Shown: positions 1-11,044 of the stretch, in pieces
Layout: the number at the start of each line of letters is the position of its first letter
Position numbering within the stretch: position 1 is the first letter of the stretch
NCBI RefSeq assembly: GCF_014621695.1
Contig: NZ_CP061281.1
Coordinates: 4,712,001-4,776,000, forward strand
Length of the DNA stretch: 64,000 nucleotides
Direction: 5' to 3'
Source of the DNA: Streptomyces xanthii
GTDB taxonomy: Bacteria > Actinomycetota > Actinomycetes > Streptomycetales > Streptomycetaceae
The notes under the pieces: generated by a model
Told to the model about the DNA's origin: nothing
The model's database searches: none
What the model saw: only the letters and a program-made list of their open reading frames with translations
Position numbers and translations under genes: made by a program

Positions 1-1
1 C

Positions 2-1444
2 GTGGACAAGCGGCAGGCCTACCGGCCGCAGGACCGCACGTACCGGGGCAACCTGCACCTCACGCAGGTGGACACGGCCAAGGGCAAGCAGTGGCGCATC
101 GACTCGCCGCCCGAGGGTGTCGTGCTGGGTGCGTCCGACTTCCAGCGCATCTACCAGTCCGTCAACAAGTACTACTACGCCGACGATCCGCAGGCCTCCG
201 CCGAGGACGCGCCGAAGCGGCTCGTCGCCGACCCCGTCTTCGTGCGGCAGTGGACGGACCCTCTGACCGAGACGGTCCGCGAGGTCATCAAGGGCCCGAC
301 GAGCTGGCTGGGGCCGGTCGTACGGTCGGCGTTCCCGTCGCACACGGCGCTCAAGAGCGGCGTGAAGACGCTGACGCCGGACGACGCGAACAAGCTGACC
401 GTGCCGCTCAACCGGAGTGCGGACGCGGCCAGTCCGAGCCGCTGCAAGGAGATGGCGGCGCAACTCCTCTTCTCGCTGCGCGACTTGTCCTCGTCCAGTG
501 TGGAGGAGGTCGAACTGGAGCGTTCCGACGGGCGGTTGCTGTGCGCGCTGTCCGAGGGCGGGGCGCAGGCGCTCGCGCCGCGCACCTCCGGGCGCCTCGA
601 CGACCAGTACTTCCTGGACGCCAAGGGGCGGCTCGTGCGGATGCCGGGCAAGAGCAGTTCGGACCGGGAGCCCGAGCGGGTTCCGGGGCCGCTCGGCGAG
701 GGCGAGCAGGTGCTGCGTTCCGTCGCCGTGTCGCGGGACCAGGACCGGGCCGCCGCGGTGTCGAACACGGGGAGCGACCTGTACGTGACGTCGATGGTGT
801 CCGGGGCCTCGCTCGGTGACGCCGTCGCGCACAGCCGGGCGAAGAAGGAGAACGACGGCTTCTCCACGCCGAGTTGGGACGGGCGCGGTGACCTGTGGGT
901 CGCCGACCGGGATCCGAAGAACGCGCGGCTGCTCATGTACGGGCAGGGCATGGCCGACCAGGAGCAGGTCGTTCCGGTCGACCGGCTCGGGGACGGGGCG
1001 CGGATCGAGGCCGTGAAGATGTCCGCGGACGGGGCGCGGATCGCGCTGCTCGTCACGGAGAAGGGGACGACGTCCCTGCGGATCGGGCGGGTCGAGCGGC
1101 GGTCCGACGGGGACGGGGGGACGGACGTCTCGGTGACCGAACTGCGGGCCGCGGCGCCGCAGATGGAGGAGGTCACGGCCGTCTCCTGGGCCGGCAGCAG
1201 CCGTCTCGTGGTCGTCGGGCGGGAGGCCGGGGGGCTGCAGCAGATCCGGTACGTGCAGTGCGACGGGTCCGCGCCTACGGGGCAGGCGTTGCCGGGGCTC
1301 ACTCGGGTGAGTGAGATCGCGGCGTCTGAGGATGACGGGTTGCCGTTGCTGGCGCACTCGGATGACGGGGTCGTGCGGTTGCCCTCCGGGGCGGCTTGGC
1401 AGTCCGTGCTCAAGGATGGGACCGCGCCTGTCTATCCCGGGTAG
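2..1444 (+). CDS. lpqB: Lipoprotein LpqB, C-terminal part (5' end outside window)
   Basis: The window opens inside this gene, so the signal peptide and lipobox are missing; only about 480 residues remain of a family usually near 600. Residues 30-180 of the fragment resemble the GerMN region (LVADPVF, VREVIKGPTSWLGPVVRSAF). The rest is a beta-propeller-like sensor half with repeated short strands (SVAVSRDQDRAAAV, AVKMSADGARIALL, AVSWAGSSRLVVVG). In actinobacteria LpqB lies downstream of mtrA-mtrB and is reported to modulate the MtrB sensor kinase outside the membrane. The downstream comF, hpf and secA genes repeat the order known from Mycobacterium. The identification rests on motifs plus synteny. 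The reading frame is intact to its TAG stop. Confidence 0.9.
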   Translation: MDKRQAYRPQDRTYRGNLHLTQVDTAKGKQWRIDSPPEGVVLGASDFQRIYQSVNKYYYADDPQASAEDAPKRLVADPVFVRQWTDPLTETVREVIKGPTSWLGPVVRSAFPSHTALKSGVKTLTPDDANKLTVPLNRSADAASPSRCKEMAAQLLFSLRDLSSSSVEEVELERSDGRLLCALSEGGAQALAPRTSGRLDDQYFLDAKGRLVRMPGKSSSDREPERVPGPLGEGEQVLRSVAVSRDQDRAAAVSNTGSDLYVTSMVSGASLGDAVAHSRAKKENDGFSTPSWDGRGDLWVADRDPKNARLLMYGQGMADQEQVVPVDRLGDGARIEAVKMSADGARIALLVTEKGTTSLRIGRVERRSDGDGGTDVSVTELRAAAPQMEEVTAVSWAGSSRLVVVGREAGGLQQIRYVQCDGSAPTGQALPGLTRVSEIAASEDDGLPLLAHSDDGVVRLPSGAAWQSVLKDGTAPVYPG

Positions 1445-1531
1445 GCGGTTGCCTGTCGGTGGGGCGGGTTCGCGGGGCCGCGCCGCTGGGGTGGGGGTTC
1501 GTGGCCGGGTGCCGCGGTGTCGTGGCGTCGT

Positions 1532-1592
1532 GGCTGGTCGCGCCCCGCGACGGAGGCGCTGATCGGGTACAGCCCCGCGCCCCTGAAGGCGC
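1532..1592 (+). repeat. Streptomyces intergenic GC-rich repeat, variant copy
   Basis: The copy starts GGCTGGTCGCGCCCC and ends CAGCCCCGCGCCCCTGAAGG. The same arrangement recurs in inverted orientation at 45706-45760, including the CGCGACGGAG-like centre. It lies 88 bp after the lpqB stop, in the 380-bp gap before comF. This gap otherwise shows no convincing gene. Confidence 0.7.
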
Positions 1593-1701
1593 ACTCCGTG
1601 CGGCCTGGGATGAAGTTGCTGGTCGGATATGGCCAGCGCTCCTGTTTTGCCTGCCGCCGTTGGGGTTGAGCGTTGTGGTCGGGTGCTGCGCCGTCGTGGT
1701 T

Positions 1702-1787
1702 GCTCGCGCAGTTCCCCGCGCCCCTGGGAGGCACACTTCGTGCGCCCCAGGGGCCGTTGTGTCGGTCGCGCCCCGCGACGGAGTCGC
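1702..1787 (+). repeat. Second intergenic repeat copy with hairpin
   Basis: CTCGCGCAGTTCCCCGCGCC leads into an imperfect hairpin at 1721-1753 (CCCCTGGG arm, CCCAGGGG partner). A second GGTCGCGCCCCGCGACGGAG block follows at about 1765-1785. Position and folding suggest a transcription end for lpqB, but no T-tract is present. Confidence 0.65.
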
Positions 1788-1824
1788 CCCCCCCGACGGT
1801 GGGTTTTCCACAGGGGTTGTTGGG

Positions 1825-2610
1825 ATGGGGTTCGGTTGGCATGTTGGGGGGATGCGGGGGGTTTGGGGTGAGGTGTGGGGGCTTGTTTTGCCGGGTTCCT
1901 GTGCGGGGTGCGGGGAGGGTCGGATGGCGTTGTGCGGGCGGTGCGCGGCGGCGCTCGACGGGCGGGGCGTGGGGCGGGTGCGGCCCCGGCCCGAGCCGGT
2001 CGGGCTGCCGGTGGTGCATGCCGCCGCGGTGTACGGGGGTGCGGTGCGCGGAGTGCTGCTGGAGCACAAGGAGCGGGGAGCGCTGGGGCTCGTACGGCCC
2101 CTGGGTGCGGCGCTCGCCGCCGCGGTGAGAGCCGGCGGGGAGAGGGGAGCCGTGGCGCTGGTGCCGATGCCTTCCGCGCGGCGGGCCGTCCGGGCGCGGG
2201 GGCACGACCCGACGCTGCGGATCACTCGCGCCGCGGCGGGTGCGCTGCGGAGGTCGGGGGTGCCGGCGCGGGTGCTGGCCGTGCTGCGGCAGCGGCGTAC
2301 GCCGGTGGACCAGGCGGGGCTCGACGCGCGGGAGCGGCTCGCCAATGTGGCGGGTGCGCTGGAGGTCGTCGAGGGTGGTGCGGGCCTGCTCGCCGAAGTT
2401 GGCCGGATCATGCTGGTCGACGACCTCATGACGACCGGTGCCTCGCTCGCCGAGGCCGCACGCGCGGTCCGGGCGGCCCTTCCCTGCGGAACGCGTTCCA
2501 TAACACTTACCGGAACCACTCCTTCCGATGGAGAAAAGGCAGCTCGGATCGCCCTTCACGGTGCCGTGATCGCCGCTTCTCCGGATTCCTTCGAGATAAA
2601 CCGGAACTGA
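1825..2610 (+). CDS. ComF family phosphoribosyltransferase-like protein
   Basis: This is a 261-residue protein. It has an N-terminal zinc-ribbon-like cluster (CAGCGEGRMALCGRC, near residues 22-36) and a C-terminal type I PRTase fold. The PRPP loop is seen as VDDLMTTGAS. ComF proteins are linked to DNA uptake in Bacillus; in actinomycetes the role is unproven. The ATG at 1825 was chosen because AGGGG lies 8 nt upstream; an ATG at 1852 is the alternative. Further upstream codons in the same frame run through intergenic repeats and are unlikely. The last 40 codons are less GC-rich than the rest. Synteny lpqB-comF-hpf-secA supports the call. Confidence 0.87.
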   Translation: MGFGWHVGGMRGVWGEVWGLVLPGSCAGCGEGRMALCGRCAAALDGRGVGRVRPRPEPVGLPVVHAAAVYGGAVRGVLLEHKERGALGLVRPLGAALAAAVRAGGERGAVALVPMPSARRAVRARGHDPTLRITRAAAGALRRSGVPARVLAVLRQRRTPVDQAGLDARERLANVAGALEVVEGGAGLLAEVGRIMLVDDLMTTGASLAEAARAVRAALPCGTRSITLTGTTPSDGEKAARIALHGAVIAASPDSFEINRN

Positions 2611-2947
2611 TGCTGAATCTGCGTCGTTGCAGGTAGTGAGAGGGTTCGTTCACCTGAATGGAGGTACGCGTCGGTAGAGGGTGACGACATCCGTCCGGGC
2701 GAGATATGTTCGGTTGTGAGGAACTCGGCAGGAAAGACCGGCGCCGGACCTCGCATACTCGGAATGCCCGTCCCGTGGGTCTGTACAAAGATTTTCGCAA
2801 TCACCCGGAGTGGTGGGGTGGAGATCTTGTCCGCGGGGGAGGAGGAGGTGGAAGTCACCGAGTCCGCGACTCCGGAAGTGGCCGGAGTCTGGTGCAAGAG
2901 GGAGATGCTCCGCCGAGGAGCGGAGCTATCCGGGAACGGAGTTCTGC
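2611..2947 (+). promoter_or_regulatory. Leader and likely promoter of hpf
   Basis: This 337-bp gap contains a plausible vegetative promoter: -35 GTGACG at 2681-2686, an 18-nt spacer, and -10 TATGTT at 2705-2710. That would give a leader of roughly 230 nt before hpf. The AT-richer stretch around 2700-2800 contrasts with the flanking genes. Several short frames cross it but none has convincing codon bias. Confidence 0.4.
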
Positions 2948-3643
2948 GTGGACATCGTCGTCAAGGGCCGCAAGACCGAGGTACCTGAGCGGTTCCGCAA
3001 GCACGTGGCCGAAAAGCTGAAGCTGGAGAAGATCCAGAAGCTCGACGGCAAGGTGATCAGCCTCGACGTGGAGGTGTCCAAGGAGCCCAACCCCCGGCAG
3101 GCCGACCGGTGCGACCGCGTGGAGATCACGCTGCGCACCCGTGGCCCCGTGATCCGGGCGGAAGCCGCGGCGAACGACCCGTACGCGGCGCTCGACCTGG
3201 CCACGGAGAAGCTGGACGCCCGACTGCGCAAGCAGCACAGCAAGCGGTCCACACGGCGCGGTGCCCGGCGGATCTCGGCGGCGGAGGTCGCCGAGCGCGT
3301 CCCGGACGCCGCGACGCTCAACGGGGACGGAACCATCGCCAAGGACGAGTCCGAGGTGAACGGGGTACCGACCACCAGGATCGGATCCCTCGAGGTGCAG
3401 GGCGAAGGCCCGCTCGTCGTACGGGAGAAGACCCACGTGGCGGCGCCCATGTCGCTCGACCAGGCGCTCTACGAGATGGAGCTGGTCGGGCACGACTTCT
3501 ATCTGTTCGTCGACTCCGAGACCAAGGAACCCAGCGTCGTCTACCGGCGCCACGCCTACGACTACGGCGTCATCCACGTCAGCACCGACCCGATGGTCGC
3601 CCAGGCGCGGGCCGCCGACGCGGGAGACGCCATCGGCGGCTGA
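2948..3643 (+). CDS. hpf: Ribosome hibernation promoting factor, long form
   Basis: This is a 231-residue long-form HPF. Residues 1-105 form the S30AE/RaiA-type domain that binds the 30S decoding region (MDIVVKGRKTEVPERFRKHV, then DPYAALDLATEKLDARLRKQ). A linker follows, and then the C-terminal dimerisation domain (LDQALYEMELVGHDFYLFVD ... VVYRRHAYDYGVIHV) that pairs 70S ribosomes into 100S particles. The start is GTG at 2948 with a GGAACGGAG ribosome site about 6 nt before it; upstream in-frame starts lack one. It sits between comF and a response regulator, as in other actinobacteria. Confidence 0.94.
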   Translation: MDIVVKGRKTEVPERFRKHVAEKLKLEKIQKLDGKVISLDVEVSKEPNPRQADRCDRVEITLRTRGPVIRAEAAANDPYAALDLATEKLDARLRKQHSKRSTRRGARRISAAEVAERVPDAATLNGDGTIAKDESEVNGVPTTRIGSLEVQGEGPLVVREKTHVAAPMSLDQALYEMELVGHDFYLFVDSETKEPSVVYRRHAYDYGVIHVSTDPMVAQARAADAGDAIGG

Positions 3644-3785
3644 GCCCGGCCCACGGGCGGCTGTCCGAAAACCCACTCATCGGGTGCCCCTGGAGTGCGC
3701 GTGCGCCCCCGGGGGCACCCTCGTGCGACCCCCTCGTGCACCGCACCGTCGCCGCGCGGACGCCGAGGCATGAAATCATGGCCGA

Positions 3786-3826
3786 GCCGGGTCAACCGGT
3801 GTGCTGGCGCCTCGGGTTGGCCCGGC
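3786..3826. promoter_or_regulatory. Inverted repeat upstream of the response regulator
   Basis: The 12-bp arms GCCGGGTCAACC (3786-3797) and GGTTGGCCCGGC (3815-3826) match with one mismatch around a 17-nt loop. The right arm ends 37 bp before the next ATG. It could be an operator, possibly for autoregulation, or an mRNA hairpin. Confidence 0.4.
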
Positions 3827-3863
3827 ACTGGAAGACGGGCCACGGCCTTCAGGGGGAGGAACG

Positions 3864-4616
3864 ATGGCGGACAGCTTCGGACCGATGCGAGGCGAGGACG
3901 CCGGCGCGGCCGGCGCCGGCGCCGGCATGGGACCGGATGCCGGCTCCCCGCGTAAGGAGCCCATCCGGGTGCTCGTGGTGGACGACCACGCCCTGTTCCG
4001 GCGCGGGCTCGAGATCGTCCTCAAGGCCGAGGAGGACATCCAGGTCGTCGGCGAGGCCGGCGACGGCGCGGAGGCGGTGGACAAGGCGGCCGACCTGCTG
4101 CCCGACATCGTCCTCATGGACGTGCGGATGCCCAGAAGAGGCGGCATCGAGGCCTGCACCTCCATCAAGGAGGTGGCGCCCAGCGCGAAGATCATCATGC
4201 TGACGATCAGCGACGAGGAAGCCGATCTCTACGAGGCGATCAAGGCCGGCGCGACCGGATATCTCCTCAAGGAGATCTCCACCGACGAGGTGGCGACCGC
4301 CATTCGCGCCGTCGCCGACGGCCAGTCGCAGATCAGCCCCTCCATGGCGTCGAAACTGCTCACCGAGTTCAAATCGATGATCCAGCGCACCGACGAGCGC
4401 CGGCTCGTCCCGGCGCCCCGGCTGACCGACCGGGAGCTGGAAGTGCTCAAGCTCGTCGCCACGGGGATGAACAACCGGGACATCGCCAAGGAACTCTTCA
4501 TCTCCGAGAACACGGTGAAGAACCACGTGCGCAACATCCTGGAGAAGCTTCAGCTGCACTCCAGGATGGAGGCCGTGGTGTACGCGATGCGGGAGAAGAT
4601 TCTCGAGATCCGATAG
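3864..4616 (+). CDS. NarL/FixJ-type response regulator (orphan)
   Basis: This 250-residue protein has a glycine/alanine-rich 30-residue N-terminus, then a receiver domain (residues 34-150) with acidic pair VVDD, phospho-acceptor Asp86 in LMDVRMP and the conserved LKEIS lysine. The C-terminus is a LuxR-type HTH (LTDRELEVLKLVATGMNNRD ... NTVKNHVRNILEKL). The ATG at 3864 has a strong AGGGGGAGGA site; a longer frame upstream lacks one. No sensor kinase is adjacent, so its partner is unknown. An inverted repeat just upstream may be its own target. The gene converges on the glycosylase gene. Confidence 0.92.
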   Translation: MADSFGPMRGEDAGAAGAGAGMGPDAGSPRKEPIRVLVVDDHALFRRGLEIVLKAEEDIQVVGEAGDGAEAVDKAADLLPDIVLMDVRMPRRGGIEACTSIKEVAPSAKIIMLTISDEEADLYEAIKAGATGYLLKEISTDEVATAIRAVADGQSQISPSMASKLLTEFKSMIQRTDERRLVPAPRLTDRELEVLKLVATGMNNRDIAKELFISENTVKNHVRNILEKLQLHSRMEAVVYAMREKILEIR

Positions 4617-4629
4617 GCGCCGCGCCCTC

Positions 4630-4645
4630 TTCCCGGCGCCGGGAA
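4630..4645. terminator. Possible bidirectional terminator between convergent genes
   Basis: A perfect 16-nt palindrome TTCCCGGCGCCGGGAA lies between the stops at 4616 and 4650. It can fold as a 6-bp stem with a GCGC loop and lacks a T-tract. Confidence 0.4.
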
Positions 4646-4649
4646 CGCG

Positions 4650-5837
4650 CTAGGAGAGGGCCGCCACGAGTGCCTTCTTCAGGGCCGGGTCGGCCATGCG
4701 CTCCACCCGCACCGTGTCGCAGCCCACCCAGCTCGCAGCCTCCCGGAGCGCCTCCGCCACCGCGGGCGCCGCCTTCGGGCCGTCCAGCGAGACCTGCTTG
4801 GCGACCAGCGTCGAGCCCTCGCGCGCCGGATCGACGCGGCCCACCAGACGGCCGCCCGCCAGCACCGGCATCGCGAAGTAGCCGTGCACCCGCTTCGGCT
4901 TCGGCACGTACGCCTCCAGCCGGTGGGCGAAACCGAAGACGCGCTCCGTGCGGGCCCGCTCCCAGATCAGTGAGTCGAACGGGGACAGCAGCGTCGTACG
5001 GTGCCGGCCGCGCGGAGCCGACTCCAGGGCCGCCGGGTCCGCCCAGGCCGGCTTGCCGCCCCAGCCCTCCACCGTCACCGGCACCAGACCCGTCTCCTCG
5101 ACCACCGCGTCGAACTGCTCGGCCTTGAGCCGGTGGTAGTCGGCGAGGTCGGAGCGGGTGCCGACGCCGAGGGCCTCGCCGGCCTGGCGGACCAGACGGC
5201 GCACGCACTCCTTGTCGTCCAGGTCGTCGTGCAGCAGCTCGTCGGGGACGGCGCGCTCGGCCAGGTCGTAGACGCGCTTCCAGCCGCGGCGCTCCACACA
5301 GACCACCTCGCCGTACATGAGCGCGCGCTCGACAGCGATCTTCGACTCCGACCAGTCCCACCACTCGCCCTTGTTCTTCGCGCCGCCGAGCTCCGTGGCG
5401 GTCAGGGGGCCCTCGGTGCGGAGCTGCTTGATCACCTGGTCGTAGGCGCCGGGGGTGAGCCCGTGGTTCCAGTGGGGGCGGGTGCGGTAGGCGCGGCGGC
5501 GGAAGGCGAAGTGGGGCCACTCCTCGATGGGGAGGATGCAGGCCGCGTGCGACCAGTACTCGAAGGCGTGGGGGCGGGCCGGTGTCGCCGCCGACCAGTA
5601 CGCGTCCTCGACCGTTCTGCGGCCCACCGCGCCGAGGCGGGCGTACGGGATCAGCTCGTGCGAGCGGGCCAGGACCGAGATCGTGTCGAGCTGGACCGCG
5701 CCCAGGTGGCGCAGGACGCCGCGCACGCCTGCCCTGCGGTCCGGGGCGCCCAGGAAGCCCTGGGCCCGCAGGGCGATGCGGCGGGCTTCGTCGGCGGTCA
5801 GGGTGACGGTGGCGGTGGGACGCGGCGGGGTCGTCAT
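4650..5837 (-). CDS. Winged-helix DNA glycosylase of the YcaQ/AlkX (HTH_42) family
   Basis: The 395-residue protein shows the HTH_42 architecture: N-terminal LTADEARRIALRAQGFLG, then the catalytic-loop motif VQLDTISV with Gln49-Leu50-Asp51, and a C-terminal beta-rich half (SPFDSLIWERARTERVFGF, GYFAMPVLAGGRLVGRVDPA). Family members excise alkylated bases and unhook DNA interstrand crosslinks. From memory, QxD marks the broad YcaQ/AlkX branch and QxQ the AlkZ antibiotic-resistance branch; this protein has QxD. The ATG at 5837 follows TAAAGT by 7 nt with no Shine-Dalgarno, so the mRNA is probably leaderless. The frame stays open upstream, but that part is antisense to or overlaps the acetyltransferase. 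Confidence 0.85.
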   Translation of the reverse strand: MTTPPRPTATVTLTADEARRIALRAQGFLGAPDRRAGVRGVLRHLGAVQLDTISVLARSHELIPYARLGAVGRRTVEDAYWSAATPARPHAFEYWSHAACILPIEEWPHFAFRRRAYRTRPHWNHGLTPGAYDQVIKQLRTEGPLTATELGGAKNKGEWWDWSESKIAVERALMYGEVVCVERRGWKRVYDLAERAVPDELLHDDLDDKECVRRLVRQAGEALGVGTRSDLADYHRLKAEQFDAVVEETGLVPVTVEGWGGKPAWADPAALESAPRGRHRTTLLSPFDSLIWERARTERVFGFAHRLEAYVPKPKRVHGYFAMPVLAGGRLVGRVDPAREGSTLVAKQVSLDGPKAAPAVAEALREAASWVGCDTVRVERMADPALKKALVAALS

Positions 5838-5844
5838 GGCCCGA

Positions 5845-5850
5845 ACTTTA
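5845..5850 (-). promoter_or_regulatory. -10 hexamer of a likely leaderless promoter (glycosylase gene)
   Basis: TAAAGT on the minus strand is followed by 7 nt and the ATG at 5837. No ribosome site is visible. Confidence 0.5.
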
Positions 5851-5911
5851 GGGGGCGGCACTGACAGTCGGGGCCGGGCTGAGGGGCCCCTGGCGGGCCG
5901 CCGGGGGCAGG

Positions 5912-6523
5912 TCAGGGAGTCGGGGCCGGGAGGTAGGGCAGAGGGCTGGGGAGGGGGACGTCGCAGGGGAGGAGGGCGCCGATCCAGCAGTCCCGGAGGA
6001 CGCCCTTGTTGAGCAGGCCCGCGCGCAGGACGCCCTCCACCGTGAAGCCCGCCTTCTCGGCGACCGTGCGGGACGCCACGTTCCCCGCCTCCGCGCGCCA
6101 TTCCAGCCGCACACAGGCCAGCTCCGTGAAGGCCCAGCGGGCGACGCCCAGGACGGCCTCCGTCATGTAGCCCCGGCCCCGGTGCTCCTTGTGCGTCCAG
6201 TAACCGACCTCCCACGCGCCCGCGCGCGGGTGGTGCAGCGAGATCGCGGCGACGATCGGCCCGTCCGGGTCCCGGCGCACCGCGAAGGTGTACTCGGTGT
6301 CGGCCCGCCAGCCGTCGGGGACCATCTGCTGCACGAAGTACTCGGCGTCCACGCGCGCGTAGGGCGACGGCACCGTGGTCCAGCGCTGGATGTCGGGGTC
6401 CTGGGCCGCCGCGAACACCTCGTCGATGTCGGCGGGCACGAACGTGCGCAGCTGCAGGCGGTCGGTGGTCAGCGTCACGGGGTCCATCGCCCGATTCTGC
6501 TCGGGGCGGACGGCGGATGTCAC
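5912..6523 (-). CDS. GNAT family N-acetyltransferase (RimJ/RimL-like)
   Basis: The 203-residue protein opens with the RimJ-type LTTDRLQLRTFVPADIDEVF and carries the acetyl-CoA loop HRGRGYMTEAVLGVARWAF (motif A, near residues 122-140) and VASRTVAEKAGFTVEG (motif B). It probably acetylates a protein N-terminus or a small amine; the substrate cannot be read from the sequence. The GTG at 6523 was chosen because AGGA precedes it at good distance; an ATG 12 codons downstream is the alternative. The gene is transcribed towards the glycosylase gene with a 74-bp gap. Confidence 0.85.
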   Translation of the reverse strand: MTSAVRPEQNRAMDPVTLTTDRLQLRTFVPADIDEVFAAAQDPDIQRWTTVPSPYARVDAEYFVQQMVPDGWRADTEYTFAVRRDPDGPIVAAISLHHPRAGAWEVGYWTHKEHRGRGYMTEAVLGVARWAFTELACVRLEWRAEAGNVASRTVAEKAGFTVEGVLRAGLLNKGVLRDCWIGALLPCDVPLPSPLPYLPAPTP

Positions 6524-6685
6524 CAGTTTTCCTGCCGCGTACCGGCACCTTCCGAGCCGCCCGTCCGTTGGACCTGATGGCAGACCTCCCGGCGCGGTGG
6601 GGTCCTCGCATACGATGGCCGTTGCTCAGGCTGTCGCCTGGGTAACCGACCGTGCCAGGCCCGACCGGCAAGGAGACCAACCCCC

Positions 6686-9535
<2,850 letters not shown>

Positions 9536-9563
9536 CGGTGGCGCGGTAGCGGGTCGTACGTAG

Positions 9564-9600
9564 CGGAAGGGGCCGGACACCTGGTGTCCGGCCCCTTCCG
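9564..9600 (+). terminator. Terminator after secA
   Basis: CGGAAGGGGCCGGACAC (9564-9580), a 3-nt loop, and a perfect 17-nt partner to 9600. It lies between the convergent secA and TOPRIM genes and probably works in both directions. Confidence 0.85.
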
Positions 9601-9614
9601 TGTGCCCAGGGGTG

Positions 9615-10298
9615 TCACAGGGCGGCGAGCAGGGACTCCAGCGGGGCTGGGACGCGGGCCGAGGGCAGGGCCTCGGTCAGGACGCGGCCGTAGCGGATCT
9701 TGCGGCCGCTGGTGGTGCCGAGGAAGCGGCGCAGTTGCTGGGCGGCCGTGCGGTCCTGCTGGGCGGGCTGGCGCTGGAAGGTCTGCAGGGAACGCAGCTC
9801 GCCCTCCTCGCGGACGAGTTCCTCGACGCGCGGGACGCCGAGGGCGCGGATCAGCTCCTCCTCCAGGTCCGCCGCGCACACGTAGAACTCCTGCTCCTGC
9901 CCGGTGACGCCGGCCCGCTCCAGGCCGCGCTCGTAGAAGCCGCGCTCGGCCTCGTCGCACAGGCCGGTCAGACGCAGGCCGAGGCCGTCGGGGCCGAGCA
10001 GGGCGGCGAAGCGGGCGATGCTCATGGCTCCGCCCATCGGGAGCACGCAGATGCCCTCGGCGGCGAGGTCGCGGCCGTGGCGTTCGGCGAGGGCGTCGAC
10101 GGCCGCGGCGTCGCTCGGGCCCTCCAGCAGGACGGCGGTGCGGACGGGGAGGCGGGTGGCCAGGGTGCGGGCGCGGTCGCCGGAGCCGCCGGACGCCCAT
10201 GCGACGACTGCCTCCCGGAACGCGGCCATGTCCGTCGCCGCGCCCCGTCCCTCCGGGTCCTCCGCCGCGTCCGCCGTCTTCGCCGCATCTGTCGTCAT
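9615..10298 (-). CDS. TOPRIM-domain protein related to OLD-family nucleases
   Basis: This 227-residue protein carries an isolated TOPRIM fold. The acidic motif is LLEGPSDAAAVDALA (near residues 57-71, the glutamate-glycine of motif 1), followed by VLPMGGAMSIARF and the metal-binding strand LCDEAE. OLD-type TOPRIM domains usually sit behind an ABC-type ATPase; here no ATPase domain is present in the frame or beside it. Possible roles are nucleotidyl hydrolysis or transfer on nucleic acid. No clear Shine-Dalgarno precedes the ATG at 10298; CAGACT lies 6 nt before it. An internal ATG at residue 24 is an alternative start. Confidence 0.75.
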   Translation of the reverse strand: MTTDAAKTADAAEDPEGRGAATDMAAFREAVVAWASGGSGDRARTLATRLPVRTAVLLEGPSDAAAVDALAERHGRDLAAEGICVLPMGGAMSIARFAALLGPDGLGLRLTGLCDEAERGFYERGLERAGVTGQEQEFYVCAADLEEELIRALGVPRVEELVREEGELRSLQTFQRQPAQQDRTAAQQLRRFLGTTSGRKIRYGRVLTEALPSARVPAPLESLLAAL

Positions 10299-10458
10299 GA
10301 CACGAGTCTGCGTCTTGGGTGGGCGGGGCGACAGCGGATTTCTGTGCGGGGCCTGATGTGGCGGTGCCGTAGCTGGGCCTTGATGAATCGTGCGCACCCG
10401 GGGCTGGGCTGTCTTCGCCGTAGGGGTCGGGGATCGTTGCCGGGTGTGGTGCCGTTGT

Positions 10459-10486
10459 GGCTGGTCGCGCAGTTCCCCGCGCCCCT
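10459..10486 (+). repeat. Intergenic repeat copy
   Basis: GGCTGGTCGCGCAGTTCCCC plus GCGCCCCT, almost identical to 15002-15029 and 45601-45628. It sits in the 311-bp gap (10299-10609) between two minus-strand genes; the rest of that gap shows no gene. Confidence 0.8.
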
Positions 10487-10609
10487 GGCGGGCCGCGTCC
10501 GCTGCGGCGCCCTTTCCGGCGGGGGCCGGCTCCGGGGCCTGTGCCCGGCGCCGGGGTGATGGCTCAGGCCGGGCGCCGGGGCGACGGCCCCCCGGAGGGG
10601 GTGTTGGGG

Positions 10610-11044
10610 TCAGTCGTCGTGGGGGCGGGGTGGGCGGCCGTCGAGTTCTACGGCTGTGCAGCGCCAGCGCAGGGATTCGTCGCGGACCAGGCGGAAGGCC
10701 AGGGCGTGGAGGCGGGGGCCGGCGGTGACGCGGGCGAAGACCTCGTAGGAGCCGGGGGACGGTTCGAAGTGGCCGATGCGGTGGATGCGGGGGCGGGCCG
10801 GGCCCAGGGGGCGGCGGTCGGCGAGCCAGAGCAGGTCCTCGTAGGCCTGGTGGACGGTGTGGCGGGCGACCCAGTGCAGCGGTTTCTGGCCGCTGAGGAC
10901 GAGCACGAGGCGCTCGGTGAACAGTTCGGTCGGGTGCGGCGGGGCCTGGGGCGCGATGCGGCCGGGGCCGGGGCGGCGGCTGTCGCGCCGGGCGGGGGGC
11001 CGGGTGCTCCGCCGGGGGCCTCGCCTGGTCATCACCTTCTGCAC
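10610..11044 (-). CDS. Rv3235 family protein
   Basis: The 144-residue protein has a basic, proline-rich N-terminus of 40 residues followed by a compact alpha/beta domain (LVLVLSGQKPLHWVARHTVH ... LHALAFRLVRDESLRWRCTA). This matches the actinobacterial Rv3235 family, of unknown function, found close to secA1 in mycobacteria; the synteny supports it. The GTG at 11044 has a GGAGG site 7 nt before it. The family has been loosely compared to SecA-associated proteins, but nothing in the sequence proves a role in secretion. Confidence 0.75.
   Translation of the reverse strand: MQKVMTRRGPRRSTRPPARRDSRRPGPGRIAPQAPPHPTELFTERLVLVLSGQKPLHWVARHTVHQAYEDLLWLADRRPLGPARPRIHRIGHFEPSPGSYEVFARVTAGPRLHALAFRLVRDESLRWRCTAVELDGRPPRPHDD

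Noticed and set aside
2761..2786. GGAAT box resembling a SigR promoter before hpf
   Set aside because: At the expected 18-nt spacing the partner is TAC, not GTT, so the SigR consensus is not met.
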